Shown: positions 17,371-26,275, numbered from the stretch's first letter. The stretch: 64,000 nucleotides of DNA from Niveispirillum sp943371025 (GCA_943371025.1 CALRTC020000030.1:1-64000), one strand, 5' to 3'. The notes: generated by a model from the sequence alone, not told the origin. Numbers and translations: made by a program.

Positions 17371-20190
17371 ATGAGGTTCCTGGCCTCTGCGCTGTTGTCT
17401 GGAGCAAGCGCCCTGATTTTGCCCCATGCCGTCGCTGCCCAGACGGTACCCGACCAGATGGAATTGCTGGAAGAGGTGATCGTCACCGGTTCCCGCGTCA
17501 TCAAGGACGGCGCTAATAGCCCCTCGCCGGTGACGGTGATCAGCACCGGCGACCTGTTGACGACGCAGCCTGGTGCCACCCTGGCAGAGGCGTTGAACAG
17601 CCTGCCGGTCTTTTCCGGCTCGCGCGGTTCGGCCAGCAATCCGACGACTGTGGGCAGTGCCGCTGGCGGTAATGGATCTGCTAACCAGTTGAACCTTCGC
17701 AATATCGGGCCGACCCGTACCCTGGTGCTGATGGACGGCAAGCGCGTGCCGCCGACCCTGTTCAACGGCGTCGTCGATGTGGACATCGTTCCGCAGTTGC
17801 TGGTGGAACGGGTTGATGTGGTGACGGGCGGTGTGTCTGCCGTCTATGGTTCCGATGCCATGACCGGTGTGGTGAACTATGTCATCAACCGGAAGCTCCA
17901 GGGCCTGCGTGCGGATGTGTCCTATGGCGTTTCCGAGCAGGGCGATGCCACGAAATTCAACGCGGCCATGGCCTATGGCACCGACATCAATGACCGCGCC
18001 CATGTGGAGTTCAGCTACGAATACCGGGACGAGGGCGGGATCGATAACCGCACCGACCGCGACTGGCTGAGCCAGATCGGTGTGACCGGTGCCGGTACAG
18101 CCGCGAACCCTTATGTCCTGCAAACCGACCTGCGGCAGAAGGATTTTCCCTTCGGCGGCCTGATCACCACTGGCGCGCTGGCCGGACAGGTCTTCAAGAG
18201 CAATGGCACCTTGTCGCCCTTCGTGGCCGGCACGGCCACCGGGACATCGGCCATTCAGATCGGCGGCGATGGCGGATATTGGGACAGCGGTCTGATCGCG
18301 CAGCTTGAAGGGCATCAGCTTTTCGGCCGGCTAGACTACGACATCGCCGACGATATCCGCGCTTATGCGCAACTGTCCGGCACCTTCAAGACTAACAGTT
18401 CCTACGCCGAGACGAACCAGCTCAATGGCGTGGCCATCAGTCGGACCAACGCCTTCCTGTCGTCGCAGATCCAGGCCCTGATCCCCAGCAGCCAGCCGAC
18501 CTTCCGCTTCAGCAAATTCATGGCGGATGTTCCCCGGATCCAGGCTGTCTCCGATTCCGAACAAATCATTGCCACGACCGGGGTTGACGGCAAGACCGGC
18601 GGTCTCAACTGGGCGATCGATTACACCCATGGCGAGGCGGTGCTGGACACTGACCTGAACAATGTCATCAACCGGCAGAAACTGTGGTCGGCCCTGGATG
18701 CCGTTGTGAACCCGGCCAATGGCCAGACGGTCTGCAACATCACGCTGACCAATCCCGGCCTCGCCAATGGCTGCGTGCCGCTGAACGTTTTCGGTCCCAA
18801 TGCCGCCTCGGCCGAGGCCATCGATTATGTCACCGACACCATTGCCTATCATTCCAAGACGGTGATGAACGATATTGCCGGCCAGATCAGCGGCAGCCCG
18901 TTTGACACTTGGGCCGGTCCCGTCAATGCCGCCCTGTCGGGCGAATGGCGCAAAGTGTCGTTCAGTTCCGACAGCAGCGCCACACCTAGCGACGTGGCCG
19001 ACTGTACCGGCATCCGGTTCAACTGCACCGCCGGGACGCAATTGACGGAATCCGTGTTCGGGGAAACGGCGGGCGTCAGCCAGACCGTTTATGAAGCGGC
19101 AGTGGAGTTCGATGCCCCGTTGCTGGTCGATAGCCCCTTGGCCCGATCCTTCAACCTCAACGGTGCTGCCCGTTACACCCATTACAATACCAGCGGCACC
19201 TACTGGACCTGGAAGCTGGGTATCGACTGGCATCTGACGGACGAATTCCGGTTCCGCGCTACGCGGTCGCGGGATATCCGGGCGCCAACCCTATATGACC
19301 TGTTCTCGCCCACCACCATCATTCCGGTGCGCCCGACCGACCTGCTGACGGGGTTGAGCCCGACCACGCCGCAGGTGGATGAAGGCAACCCCGACCTGAC
19401 CGCAGAAATCGGCAATACGGTCACGGCCGGCTTCGTCTGGCAGCCCAGTTCCGACCTGAACATCGCGGTCGATGGCTATCGCATCCGCATTTCCGACGCG
19501 GTGACACAGATTGCGGGTTCCACCCCCGCCTATCAGCAGGCCTGTTACGCCAGCGGCGGCACGTCACCTTACTGTCTGTTGCAGGAACGGCCCAACGGCT
19601 TTACGGACAAGTCGGCCGCCAATGCCGTGACCCGCTGGCTGACCAAGAACATCAACCTGTCGGAGATTGAGACTTGGGGCATTGATACCGAGCTGAACTA
19701 TTCCGCCGAGCTGTTCGACCGACCCATGATGTTCCGCATTCTGGCCGCCTGGCAGCCGCATGTCTATTACCGCCAGCCCAATGTCGCGACGTTGGACCAG
19801 GGCGGGGTGGCGTTCGGTCCCCTGGGTCTGGCTGCTACGCCGTCCCTGCGCCTGTCGGCCTTCTTCCGGTTCCAACCGGTGGAGAGTGTCACCGTGGATA
19901 TTTCCCAGCGTTGGCGCAATGCCATGAAGCTGGGGGGCGATCCCAGCCAGGTCTGGGTGGACAACCATATCGGTTCCTTTGCCACGACCGGCATCAATGT
20001 GGCCTGGGATACCAAGGCCGCGTTCGGCAATCTGCAGATCTACGGCAATGTTCAGAACCTGTTCAATGCCACGCCACCGATCGGTGCCTTCTCCGGCAAT
20101 GGCACTCGCGCCGGCTTGCGTGACGGCTTTGCCCTGGGTGACGATCCGCGTGGCCGGTACTTCACGACCGGTGCCAAGGTCCGTTTCTGA
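17371..20190 (+). CDS. TonB-dependent outer-membrane receptor 2
   Basis: A 939-residue receptor. GGAGG at 17358-17362 suits ATG 17371; an ATG at 17365 would be only two bases away. The signal peptide ends near AVAAQ. A TonB box-like EEVIVTGSRV is followed by the plug (LNLRNIGPTRTLVLMDGKRV, SAVYGSDAMTGVVNYV) and a large barrel ending in TTGAKVRF. The plug type with LVLMDGKR and VYGSDA resembles the large receptors of sphingomonads and Caulobacter that take up carbohydrates or aromatic compounds. It has its own 227-bp upstream region and is closed by a strong terminator. Confidence 0.92.
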   Translation: MRFLASALLSGASALILPHAVAAQTVPDQMELLEEVIVTGSRVIKDGANSPSPVTVISTGDLLTTQPGATLAEALNSLPVFSGSRGSASNPTTVGSAAGGNGSANQLNLRNIGPTRTLVLMDGKRVPPTLFNGVVDVDIVPQLLVERVDVVTGGVSAVYGSDAMTGVVNYVINRKLQGLRADVSYGVSEQGDATKFNAAMAYGTDINDRAHVEFSYEYRDEGGIDNRTDRDWLSQIGVTGAGTAANPYVLQTDLRQKDFPFGGLITTGALAGQVFKSNGTLSPFVAGTATGTSAIQIGGDGGYWDSGLIAQLEGHQLFGRLDYDIADDIRAYAQLSGTFKTNSSYAETNQLNGVAISRTNAFLSSQIQALIPSSQPTFRFSKFMADVPRIQAVSDSEQIIATTGVDGKTGGLNWAIDYTHGEAVLDTDLNNVINRQKLWSALDAVVNPANGQTVCNITLTNPGLANGCVPLNVFGPNAASAEAIDYVTDTIAYHSKTVMNDIAGQISGSPFDTWAGPVNAALSGEWRKVSFSSDSSATPSDVADCTGIRFNCTAGTQLTESVFGETAGVSQTVYEAAVEFDAPLLVDSPLARSFNLNGAARYTHYNTSGTYWTWKLGIDWHLTDEFRFRATRSRDIRAPTLYDLFSPTTIIPVRPTDLLTGLSPTTPQVDEGNPDLTAEIGNTVTAGFVWQPSSDLNIAVDGYRIRISDAVTQIAGSTPAYQQACYASGGTSPYCLLQERPNGFTDKSAANAVTRWLTKNINLSEIETWGIDTELNYSAELFDRPMMFRILAAWQPHVYYRQPNVATLDQGGVAFGPLGLAATPSLRLSAFFRFQPVESVTVDISQRWRNAMKLGGDPSQVWVDNHIGSFATTGINVAWDTKAAFGNLQIYGNVQNLFNATPPIGAFSGNGTRAGLRDGFALGDDPRGRYFTTGAKVRF

Positions 20191-20274
20191 GGTCTGTACC
20201 GTCGGATAAAGTTAGACGGTCAAACCGATACCGACAGCTCGGCATACCATCGGTCAAATTCTGCCCCCGCATCC

Positions 20275-20318
20275 AAAAAAACGCCGCCAGATCAATGATC
20301 TGGCGGCGTTTTGTCTTT
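20275..20318. terminator. Strong bidirectional terminator
   Basis: A 13-bp perfect stem, ACGCCGCCAGATC (20281-20293) with GATCTGGCGGCGT (20297-20309), and a 3-nt loop. It has an A-run on the left and TTTGTCTTT on the right, so it can work in both directions. It lies 90 bp after TonB receptor 2. Confidence 0.85.
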
Positions 20319-20441
20319 CTGGGATGCGTACGCACCGCAAGGCGTGGAAGCACAGTTGGTGAACTGGCCCCGTGACCCGGATTCGGCGTCTCCGTCTCCA
20401 ACCAACTTTACCGGTCCTGTTCCACTGCGAATTCATAAATC

Positions 20442-20465
20442 TGCATAAAATCAAATATTTATGCA
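20442..20465. promoter_or_regulatory. AT-rich dyad, possible operator
   Basis: A perfect inverted repeat TGCATAAA-N8-TTTATGCA lies in the most AT-rich part of the intergenic region, between the terminator and the FAH remnant. It looks like a protein-binding dyad that may belong to the lost gene. No adjacent intact gene uses it obviously. Confidence 0.35.
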
Positions 20466-20697
20466 TTTTCTTGCATCGTCATTTTCACTGATTCGGGTTA
20501 ATGGCTGCAGTCATTCCAACCCGCAGTAAATTAAGTGCCCGCTGCGTGCTGGGGCTGTGTTCAGTGAAGCTGCGCGAATTTTGGCGAAGAGGTCCAAATC
20601 ACTTCTGATGTTGGGGCTTTCATATGCGTTTTGTTCATTTCGCCAAGGCTGCCATGGCACGACGGTAGCGCGCAGCAGCGGCCCGACCGGCTTCCAT

Positions 20698-20889
20698 GGC
20701 TCAGTGTCGAACGAGAATTACCGCGAGGTCGGGTCCAGCTGCATCGCCGAACGGCGGGGCATCGAGATGCTGGACGAAGGGGCGGCCCACTTCGGATTCC
20801 TGCAACTCGGCGACCGGGTGCGCATGGAGGTGCTGAAGGATGGGCAGAGCGTCGTTGGCGCCTTTGACCAGCAAGTCGTGAAAGCCTGA
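20698..20889 (+). pseudogene. Remnant of a fumarylacetoacetate-hydrolase-family gene (C-terminal 63 codons)
   Basis: The frame reads GSVSNENYREVGSSCIAERR, then GIEMLDEGAAHFGFLQLGDRVRMEV and GAFDQQVVKA before a TGA at 20887-20889. This matches the C-terminal end of FAH-family hydrolases (SNxNYREVGSSCIAERRxIE, GDRVRME). The upstream 140 bp of the same frame (from TTG 20557) has no FAH-like sequence and no start with a ribosome site, so the N-terminal domains appear deleted. FAH-family enzymes hydrolyse acylpyruvates from ring cleavage, which fits the catabolic operon that follows. A short intact gene is unlikely because the fragment lacks the metal site. Confidence 0.65.
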
Positions 20890-20898
20890 GCATGACGT

Positions 20899-20913
20899 AT
20901 CACCCCGGTCGAT
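20899..20913. promoter_or_regulatory. nod-box-like LysR site (ATC-N9-GAT), copy 1
   Basis: ATC ACCCCGGTC GAT lies 170 bp upstream of the FAD monooxygenase. It contains the T-N11-A core of LysR-type binding sites and the ATC-N9-GAT spacing of NodD boxes. Two more copies occur in the other promoter regions of this block, near a NodD-like regulator gene. Confidence 0.45.
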
Positions 20914-21082
20914 GCTTGGTATCGATATAAACGGCTTTGGCGATTTGTTCGGTCGGCATATGGTTGTTGGCATGGAGGTCCGCGACGGCGACCGCCTCCC
21001 CACCAATCCACGATAACGATCCGTCGCCACCGGCGGGCAATCCGGCTGCCGTCTCCTTGGATGCGCGGCCTGGGAGGAGCAT

Positions 21083-22204
21083 GTGCCTTTGATCCGTACT
21101 GCGCTTGTCGTTGGCGGCGGCATTGCCGGCATGTCGGCGACCTTGGTCCTGTCGCGTCTGGGCGTGGCGGTCGACGTGATCGACCAGGACCCCGCCTGGC
21201 GTGTCTATGGGGCCGGCATTTCCATTACGGGGCCGACGCTGCGGGCGTTTCAGCGGCTGGGAATCCTGGACGCGTTCCGTCAGAACGGTTACTGCGCGGA
21301 CAGCACGCGGCTGTTCACGCCCGCCGGTCATCCAATCGGGGAAGTGGCATTACCCCCACTTGCGGCGGATCTGCCTTCGGGTGGGGGGATCATGCGCCCC
21401 GCGCTGCATGAGATTTTGGCCGCCCGCACGCGCGCTGCCGCCGCTGATATCCGTCTGGGTCTGACCATTGACGCCTATGCTGAGGATGCCGACGGGGCAG
21501 AAGTCACATTCAGCGACGGGCGCACCGGCCGCTATGATCTGGTGATCGGGGCCGATGGCATCTATTCCCGCACCCGGTCGCTGCTGTTCCCCGATGCGCC
21601 CAGGCCGCGTTTAACGGGCCAGGCCTGCTGGCGTACCACGGCTGCGCGGCCCGATCATGTGACCGGGGTGGAGATGTACCTGGGGGCCCCCATCAAGGCG
21701 GGCGTTAATCCCTGCTCACCCGACCAGATGTATCTGTTCGCGCTGGAAGCCATCGCTCCGAGCACCCGGCATGCGGAGGCCGATCTGCCCGGTCTGCTGC
21801 GGGAAAGGCTGGTGGGCTTCGGTGGGGCGGTGGGCTTTGTCCGCGATCAGATCAGTGACAAGTCGGTGGTGAATTTCCGTCCGCTGGAGACATTGCTGCT
21901 GCCCGGTCCCTGGCATACTCGGCGTGGCCTGCTGATCGGCGATGCCGCCCACGCCACCACCCCGCATCTGGCGTCGGGCGCCGGCATGGCGATGGAGGAT
22001 GCGGTGGTGCTGGGCGATGTACTGGCGGGGGCCGACGGCCTGTCCGATGCCCTCCACGCCTTCATGGCGCGGCGATACGACCGCTGCGCCATGGTGGTCA
22101 ACAACTCCGTCCGGTTGGGCGAGATCGAGCTGAGCGGCGTCCACAGCGATGAACATCCCCGCCTGATGAACCAGACCATGGCCGCTCTGGCCCAACCGCT
22201 TTGA
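21083..22204 (+). CDS. FAD-dependent aromatic monooxygenase
   Basis: A flavoprotein of about 373 residues. GGGAGGAG at 21072-21079 precedes GTG 21083 closely; TTG 21089 would have better spacing and remove two residues. It has the GxGxxG FAD motif (LVVGGGIAGMSA), the DG motif (VIGADGIYSRTR) and the GD motif (LIGDAAHATTPHLASGAGMAMEDA) of class A flavin hydroxylases. These hydroxylate aromatic or heteroaromatic rings using NAD(P)H and O2. It starts an operon with an extradiol dioxygenase and a C-C hydrolase, so it likely makes the diol for cleavage. Confidence 0.85.
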   Translation: MPLIRTALVVGGGIAGMSATLVLSRLGVAVDVIDQDPAWRVYGAGISITGPTLRAFQRLGILDAFRQNGYCADSTRLFTPAGHPIGEVALPPLAADLPSGGGIMRPALHEILAARTRAAAADIRLGLTIDAYAEDADGAEVTFSDGRTGRYDLVIGADGIYSRTRSLLFPDAPRPRLTGQACWRTTAARPDHVTGVEMYLGAPIKAGVNPCSPDQMYLFALEAIAPSTRHAEADLPGLLRERLVGFGGAVGFVRDQISDKSVVNFRPLETLLLPGPWHTRRGLLIGDAAHATTPHLASGAGMAMEDAVVLGDVLAGADGLSDALHAFMARRYDRCAMVVNNSVRLGEIELSGVHSDEHPRLMNQTMAALAQPL

Positions 22205-22224
22205 TTGATGGGAGTGACCTTGAA

Positions 22225-23127
22225 ATGACCCGTGTGACGGATATCCGCTATGTCGGCTATGGCGTGACGGATCTGGAGGCGGAACGCGCCTTCTACCGCG
22301 ACAAATGGGGCCTGCGCGAGGTGGCGGCCCAGGATGGCATGGTCTATTTCGCCGCCGAGGGGTCGTCGGAGCTGTATGTCGTGCGTCTGCGTGCGGCGGA
22401 GGTGAAGCGCGTCGATGTCATCGCCTTCGCCGCAGACAGCAAGGCCGACGTGGACGTCCTGCATGACAAGGTGGTGGCTGCCGGTTGCCGTGTGATCTTC
22501 GCGCCAACCGAACTTGCCACCATTGGCGGCGGCTATGGCTTCCGCTTCTTCGGCAAGGATGGGCTGACCTTTGAAATCTCCGCCGGGGTGGAGCGGGGGC
22601 CGTCGCGGGTGGTGACGGCCAGGGAGGCGCTGCCGGAAAAGATCAGCCATGTCGTCATGCACTCGCCTGACCATAAGGCTGCTGTGGATTTTTTTGTCAA
22701 TGTCCTGGGCTTCCGCGTGTCGGACTGGCTGGGCGATTTCATGTGCTTCCTGCGCTGCAACGAATGGCACCACCGCGTCGCCATCCTGCCGGGGCCGCCC
22801 TGCCTGAACCACGTCGCCTATGACATGCCGGATATGGATGCGATGATGCGTGGCGTGGGCAAGCTGAAGAAGGCTGCGGTGGAACTGCGCTGGGGGCCCG
22901 GCCGGCACACGGCGGGAAACAACACATTCAGCTATTTCACCACACCTGCCGGCTTCGCCGTTGAATATACGGCCGAACTGGAGAGGGTGGACGAGGCGAC
23001 CTGGGTGGCCGGTGTACACAAGCCCAGTCCCGATGTGATGGATCAGTGGGGGGCCGGCAGCGGTGGGCCACAGACCATGCCCCATCCCGCACCCGATGCC
23101 GGTCTGTTCCAGGCGGCGGGAGTGTGA
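22225..23127 (+). CDS. Two-domain VOC-family extradiol dioxygenase
   Basis: A 300-residue protein; ATG 22225 follows GGGAG at 22210-22214. It has two tandem VOC domains, an N-terminal one (VGYGVTDLEAERAFYRDKWG) and a C-terminal one (ISHVVMHSPDHKAAVDFFVNVLG). The class I extradiol Fe(II) ligands are plausible in the second domain: His in ISHVVMHS, His in LNHVAYDM and Glu in FAVEYTAE. It should cleave the catechol-type product of the upstream monooxygenase. It is distinct in fold from the LigB-type enzyme in region A, so the window has two unrelated ring-cleavage systems. Confidence 0.82.
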   Translation: MTRVTDIRYVGYGVTDLEAERAFYRDKWGLREVAAQDGMVYFAAEGSSELYVVRLRAAEVKRVDVIAFAADSKADVDVLHDKVVAAGCRVIFAPTELATIGGGYGFRFFGKDGLTFEISAGVERGPSRVVTAREALPEKISHVVMHSPDHKAAVDFFVNVLGFRVSDWLGDFMCFLRCNEWHHRVAILPGPPCLNHVAYDMPDMDAMMRGVGKLKKAAVELRWGPGRHTAGNNTFSYFTTPAGFAVEYTAELERVDEATWVAGVHKPSPDVMDQWGAGSGGPQTMPHPAPDAGLFQAAGV

Positions 23128-23131
23128 TCCC

Positions 23132-24295
23132 ATGGCGCTTTTTCAATATTTCCCCAACAATTACATCTGGAACCTGTCCGTCAATATCGCCATCGAAAGC
23201 GGCGCGCGGATTGGTGAGATCGAGGATATGTGCCGCCCCCTGCTGGAGGCGGCGGCCCGGGGGGAGGATGCGGGCACCGGCGCCTTTCTGGCGCAATGGG
23301 TGGCGATGGCCGACAGGCTGGCCGGTCTGGCAGCGGAGGATGAGGCGCGTGGCCGCGCCCTTTCCGCCGGGGCCAAGCTGCAACGCGCCTCGCTCTATTA
23401 CATCACGGCGGAGCGCATGCAGGGTCACGGCCATCCGGGCCGGGCAGAGACCTTTGCGAAGGGCCAGGAAGCCTTTCGCCGGGGTACATTCCTGGCGCGG
23501 GAGAACTGCGCCCGCGTGGAAATCCCGTTCGGCGACAGCTTCATTCCTGGCCTTTTCACCAGGGCGGAAGGGGTGGATGGTCCCGCACCCTGCGTCCTTT
23601 ATGTGAACGGTCTGGACAGCTGCAAGGAGCTGCTGTTCTGGTCCTGGTTGCCGCAGGCGTTGGCCAGGCGCGGCATCTCCACCCTGTGCATCGACCAGCC
23701 GGGCACGGGCGAAGCCCTGCGCGCCAACAACCTGTACGCCACGCATGAAACCGAACGCTGGGCCACGCCGGTGTTCGACTGGCTGTCTGCGCGTCCCGAT
23801 GTGCTGGCCGACAAGATCGGCATGGTCGGCATTTCGCTCGGCGGCTATTTCACCCCACGCGCGGTAGCGTTCGAGCCGAGGTTCGCCAGCGCTGCCGTCT
23901 GGGGCGCCAACCATGACTGGCGTGAAGTGCAGCAGAAGCGTCTGAAGCGGGAAGGGGAGAACCCGGTTCCGCATTACTGGGGGCATGTGCGCTGGGTCTT
24001 CGGTGCCACGGACATGGATGATTTCCTCGCCAAGGCGGAAGGCATGCATCTGAACGGTGTGCTGGACCGGATCAAGGTGCCGTTCCTGGTCACCCATGGG
24101 GCCAGGGATCGGCAGATCTCAGTCGATTACGCCCATCAGACCTATGAGCAACTGGTGAACTCCCCCCGCCGAGAGCTGAAAATCTTCACCGACCGTGAGG
24201 GTGGGGTCGAACATGTCGGGGCGGACAATATGTCGTTTGGTCGTGATTACATCGCCGACTGGTTCGCCGACACGCTGGGTGGACATACGGCGTGA
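23132..24295 (+). CDS. Alpha/beta hydrolase, probable C-C bond or ester hydrolase
   Basis: A 387-residue protein, ATG 23132 nine bases after GGGAG. The first 130 residues are a helical extension; the hydrolase domain then has the nucleophile elbow GISLGGY, an acid in THGARDRQIS and the catalytic His in GGVEHVG near the C-terminus. An N-terminal helical domain followed by this core is the layout of the 2,6-dihydroxypseudooxynicotine hydrolase/FrsA-like group, which includes a C-C hydrolase of nicotine breakdown. Position directly after an extradiol dioxygenase supports cleavage of the ring-opened product. Confidence 0.78.
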   Translation: MALFQYFPNNYIWNLSVNIAIESGARIGEIEDMCRPLLEAAARGEDAGTGAFLAQWVAMADRLAGLAAEDEARGRALSAGAKLQRASLYYITAERMQGHGHPGRAETFAKGQEAFRRGTFLARENCARVEIPFGDSFIPGLFTRAEGVDGPAPCVLYVNGLDSCKELLFWSWLPQALARRGISTLCIDQPGTGEALRANNLYATHETERWATPVFDWLSARPDVLADKIGMVGISLGGYFTPRAVAFEPRFASAAVWGANHDWREVQQKRLKREGENPVPHYWGHVRWVFGATDMDDFLAKAEGMHLNGVLDRIKVPFLVTHGARDRQISVDYAHQTYEQLVNSPRRELKIFTDREGGVEHVGADNMSFGRDYIADWFADTLGGHTA

Positions 24296-24588
24296 TCGTC
24301 ACGCTGCAGGGCGGGGGCGGGACTGTGACAACAGTCATTGCTGGACCGGAACAATCACTGCTCCAGGTTATCGCCGCCCAACACCGCGAAATGGTCACGG
24401 CCCTATGTGGCGGTTGTTGCGTTTGCGGAACGTGCCGGGTGCGGGTGCTGTCGGGTGACCCCGGCCCGATAGGGGCGGATGAGGCGCATTTGCGCCGGCA
24501 GCTTGCCATCTGTGATCCCGCCATCCGCCTTGCCTGTCAGATGCGGCCCGGCCCTGGGCTGTGCGTTGAAATCATGAATCCGGAGTAA
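24292..24588 (+). CDS. [2Fe-2S] ferredoxin
   Basis: A 98-residue protein; GTG 24292 overlaps the preceding TGA (GTGA), so it is translationally coupled. Cluster ligands are in CGGCCVCGTC, where the first, seventh and tenth positions give the C-x5-C-x2-C spacing of adrenodoxin/putidaredoxin-type ferredoxins, with the fourth in LACQM near residue 83. No oxygenase needing a ferredoxin is in this operon. By analogy with XylT, which re-reduces the iron of catechol 2,3-dioxygenase, it may reactivate the neighbouring VOC dioxygenase. That role is an inference. Confidence 0.82.
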   Translation: MIVTLQGGGGTVTTVIAGPEQSLLQVIAAQHREMVTALCGGCCVCGTCRVRVLSGDPGPIGADEAHLRRQLAICDPAIRLACQMRPGPGLCVEIMNPE

Positions 24589-24593
24589 GCGCC

Positions 24594-25367
24594 ATGCCTT
24601 GCATCATTGATCTGTCGGTGCATCTGGAAAATGACGTGCCCGCCGATCCGCCCTTCATGCGGCCCAGGATCCGCTATGCCAGCCATGCCGAGGGGGCGGC
24701 CGAATATTGCCAGATGTTCCCCGGCCTGAAGGCGGAGCAACTGCCCGATGGCGAAGGTCCGGCGGCGGAATGGGTGGAAATCTCCACCCATAACGGCACC
24801 CATATGGATGCTCCCTGGCATTACCATTCCACGATGGATGGCGGCAGACGCGCGATCACCATCGATGAAGTGCCGCTGGACTGGTGTTTCCGGCCCGGCG
24901 TGAAGCTGGATTTCCGGCACCTGCCCGACGGGCATGTCGTCACGGCCGCGGAGGTGGAGGCCGAACTGACCCGCATCGGCCATGTGCTGCAACCACTGGA
25001 CATCGTGCTGGTCAACACCGCTGCCGGTGCCGCGTATGGCACGCCGCAATTCCTGGCCAAGGGCTGCGGCATGGGACGGGAGGCGACCTTGTATCTGGTC
25101 GAACGCGGCGTGCGGGTCACCGGCATTGATGGCTGGAGCTGGGATGCGCCGTTTCCCTTTACCGCTGCAAAATTCAAGGAAACGGGCGACGCCTCCTTGA
25201 TATGGGAGGGGCATTATGTCGGCAAGGATGTCGGCTATTGCCATATGGAGAAGCTGACTAACCTGGAGGCACTGCCGGCCACCGGCTTCACGGTCGCCTG
25301 CTTCCCCGTCAAGGTTCGCGCGGCCTCCGCCGGCTGGACCCGCGCCGTCGCCATCCTTCAGGACTGA
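24594..25367 (+). CDS. Cyclase-family hydrolase (kynurenine formamidase-like)
   Basis: A 257-residue protein of the Pfam cyclase family. The signature HNGTHMDAPWHY (HxGTHxDxPxH) carries the metal-binding His and Asp residues, and IDLSVHLENDVPADP is the usual N-terminus. The start at ATG 24594 has GGAG upstream, five bases after the ferredoxin stop. Members hydrolyse formyl-amides, lactones or isatin. As the last gene of the operon it may open an amide or lactone, hinting that the pathway substrate could be N- or O-heterocyclic. The last 10 bp overlap the convergent epimerase gene. Confidence 0.78.
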   Translation: MPCIIDLSVHLENDVPADPPFMRPRIRYASHAEGAAEYCQMFPGLKAEQLPDGEGPAAEWVEISTHNGTHMDAPWHYHSTMDGGRRAITIDEVPLDWCFRPGVKLDFRHLPDGHVVTAAEVEAELTRIGHVLQPLDIVLVNTAAGAAYGTPQFLAKGCGMGREATLYLVERGVRVTGIDGWSWDAPFPFTAAKFKETGDASLIWEGHYVGKDVGYCHMEKLTNLEALPATGFTVACFPVKVRAASAGWTRAVAILQD

Positions 25368-26275
25368 ACCAGGGACCGGTCGATCAGTCGGTCCACATTG
25401 CCATCATCCCGGAACCCTGCCGCCAACGCGGCATCGGCGTGATGCGGTGGTTGCCGCCCGAACCGCGCTTCGACGGTTGGATCGGGCTGGTAAGTCACAT
25501 CGACCGGTCCAAAGCGGCGCGTAAGGGCGGCGACCAGCTCTCCAACAGTCAGGCGCAGAACGGGGGGCAGCCAGATATGCCCCTGTCCCGGCAGGTGTGC
25601 GGCATGCAGCAGCGCATCTACGGCAGACGCCACTGACATCCACCAGCAAACGGCATCCGGCCCGACGGGCAGGGTGACGGGCCGGCGTTCAATGCCAGCC
25701 CACATCACCTCACTCATGAAGGCTGAGATCAGGCCGGACGGGGCAGGTGGGCGGGCCACGATGCCGGGCAGGCGCAGGCTGCACCCATCGATGAAGCCAC
25801 GCCGGCTATAGTCTGCAACCATCACCTCCGCCGCCAGCTTCTGTGCACCATAGGAAAGGGTGGGGCGGGGAAGGGTGGCGTCATCCACCATGTCGGGTAG
25901 TGGATCGCCATAGACAGCGACACTGCTGGCGAAGACGAATGTCGCCGGCCGGGTTTGCCGCCGCAACGCGTTCAGCAGGCCCAGCGTGCCCAGCAGATTG
26001 ACCTCCATGCCCAGATCGAATTCCCGCTCCGCCAGCCCGCCGGGCACGGAGGCCAAGTGGAAGACATGGTCGGCGCTCGCGTCCAGGGCGTCGGTCCAGA
26101 CATGATCGTCAGCGATGTTGCCAGCGATGAGACGCAGGCGCGGATCTTCGGCAGCCCCGGCAAACCCATGATCCACCAGGGTCAGACGATCGAACGCCTG
26201 ACTTCTGTCGGACAGCAGGCGGCGGACAAGGGCACGGCCGACAAAGCCGTCGGCACCGGTGACCAGGATATGCAT
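25358..26275 (-). CDS. NAD-dependent epimerase/dehydratase family (extended SDR), DenD-like
   Basis: A 305-residue protein. The start at ATG 26275 has AAAGGAA upstream; the frame extends 51 bp further without support. It has the Rossmann motif TGADGFVG, the extended-SDR catalytic SYGAQK (Tyr-x3-Lys) and FASSVAVYG. The overall layout resembles D-erythronate 2-dehydrogenase-like proteins that oxidise sugar-acid-type substrates. It is transcribed divergently from the LysR regulator across a 110-bp promoter region and meets the cyclase gene tail to tail. A role in processing a hydroxy-acid from the pathway is a guess. Confidence 0.72.
   Translation of the reverse strand: MHILVTGADGFVGRALVRRLLSDRSQAFDRLTLVDHGFAGAAEDPRLRLIAGNIADDHVWTDALDASADHVFHLASVPGGLAEREFDLGMEVNLLGTLGLLNALRRQTRPATFVFASSVAVYGDPLPDMVDDATLPRPTLSYGAQKLAAEVMVADYSRRGFIDGCSLRLPGIVARPPAPSGLISAFMSEVMWAGIERRPVTLPVGPDAVCWWMSVASAVDALLHAAHLPGQGHIWLPPVLRLTVGELVAALTRRFGPVDVTYQPDPTVEARFGRQPPHHADAALAAGFRDDGNVDRLIDRSLVQS

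Larger units (their letters stand above)
20191..21082. other. Long gene-poor interval between TonB receptor 2 and the region C operon
   Basis: An 892-bp stretch containing the bidirectional terminator, the AT-rich dyad, the FAH remnant and an ATC-N9-GAT site. I recognise nothing in 20319-20440 or in 20915-21070. This decayed appearance, next to a truncated catabolic gene, suggests a past deletion or insertion junction. No transposase, terminal inverted repeat or target duplication was seen. Confidence 0.5.

Noticed and set aside
20319..20440. Possible insertion-sequence scar beside the terminator
   Set aside because: No transposase fragment, terminal inverted repeat or target duplication could be seen.
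20900..21331. Minus-strand open frame across the start of the FAD monooxygenase
   Set aside because: Mostly overlaps the intact monooxygenase; the non-overlapping tail has no recognisable family.
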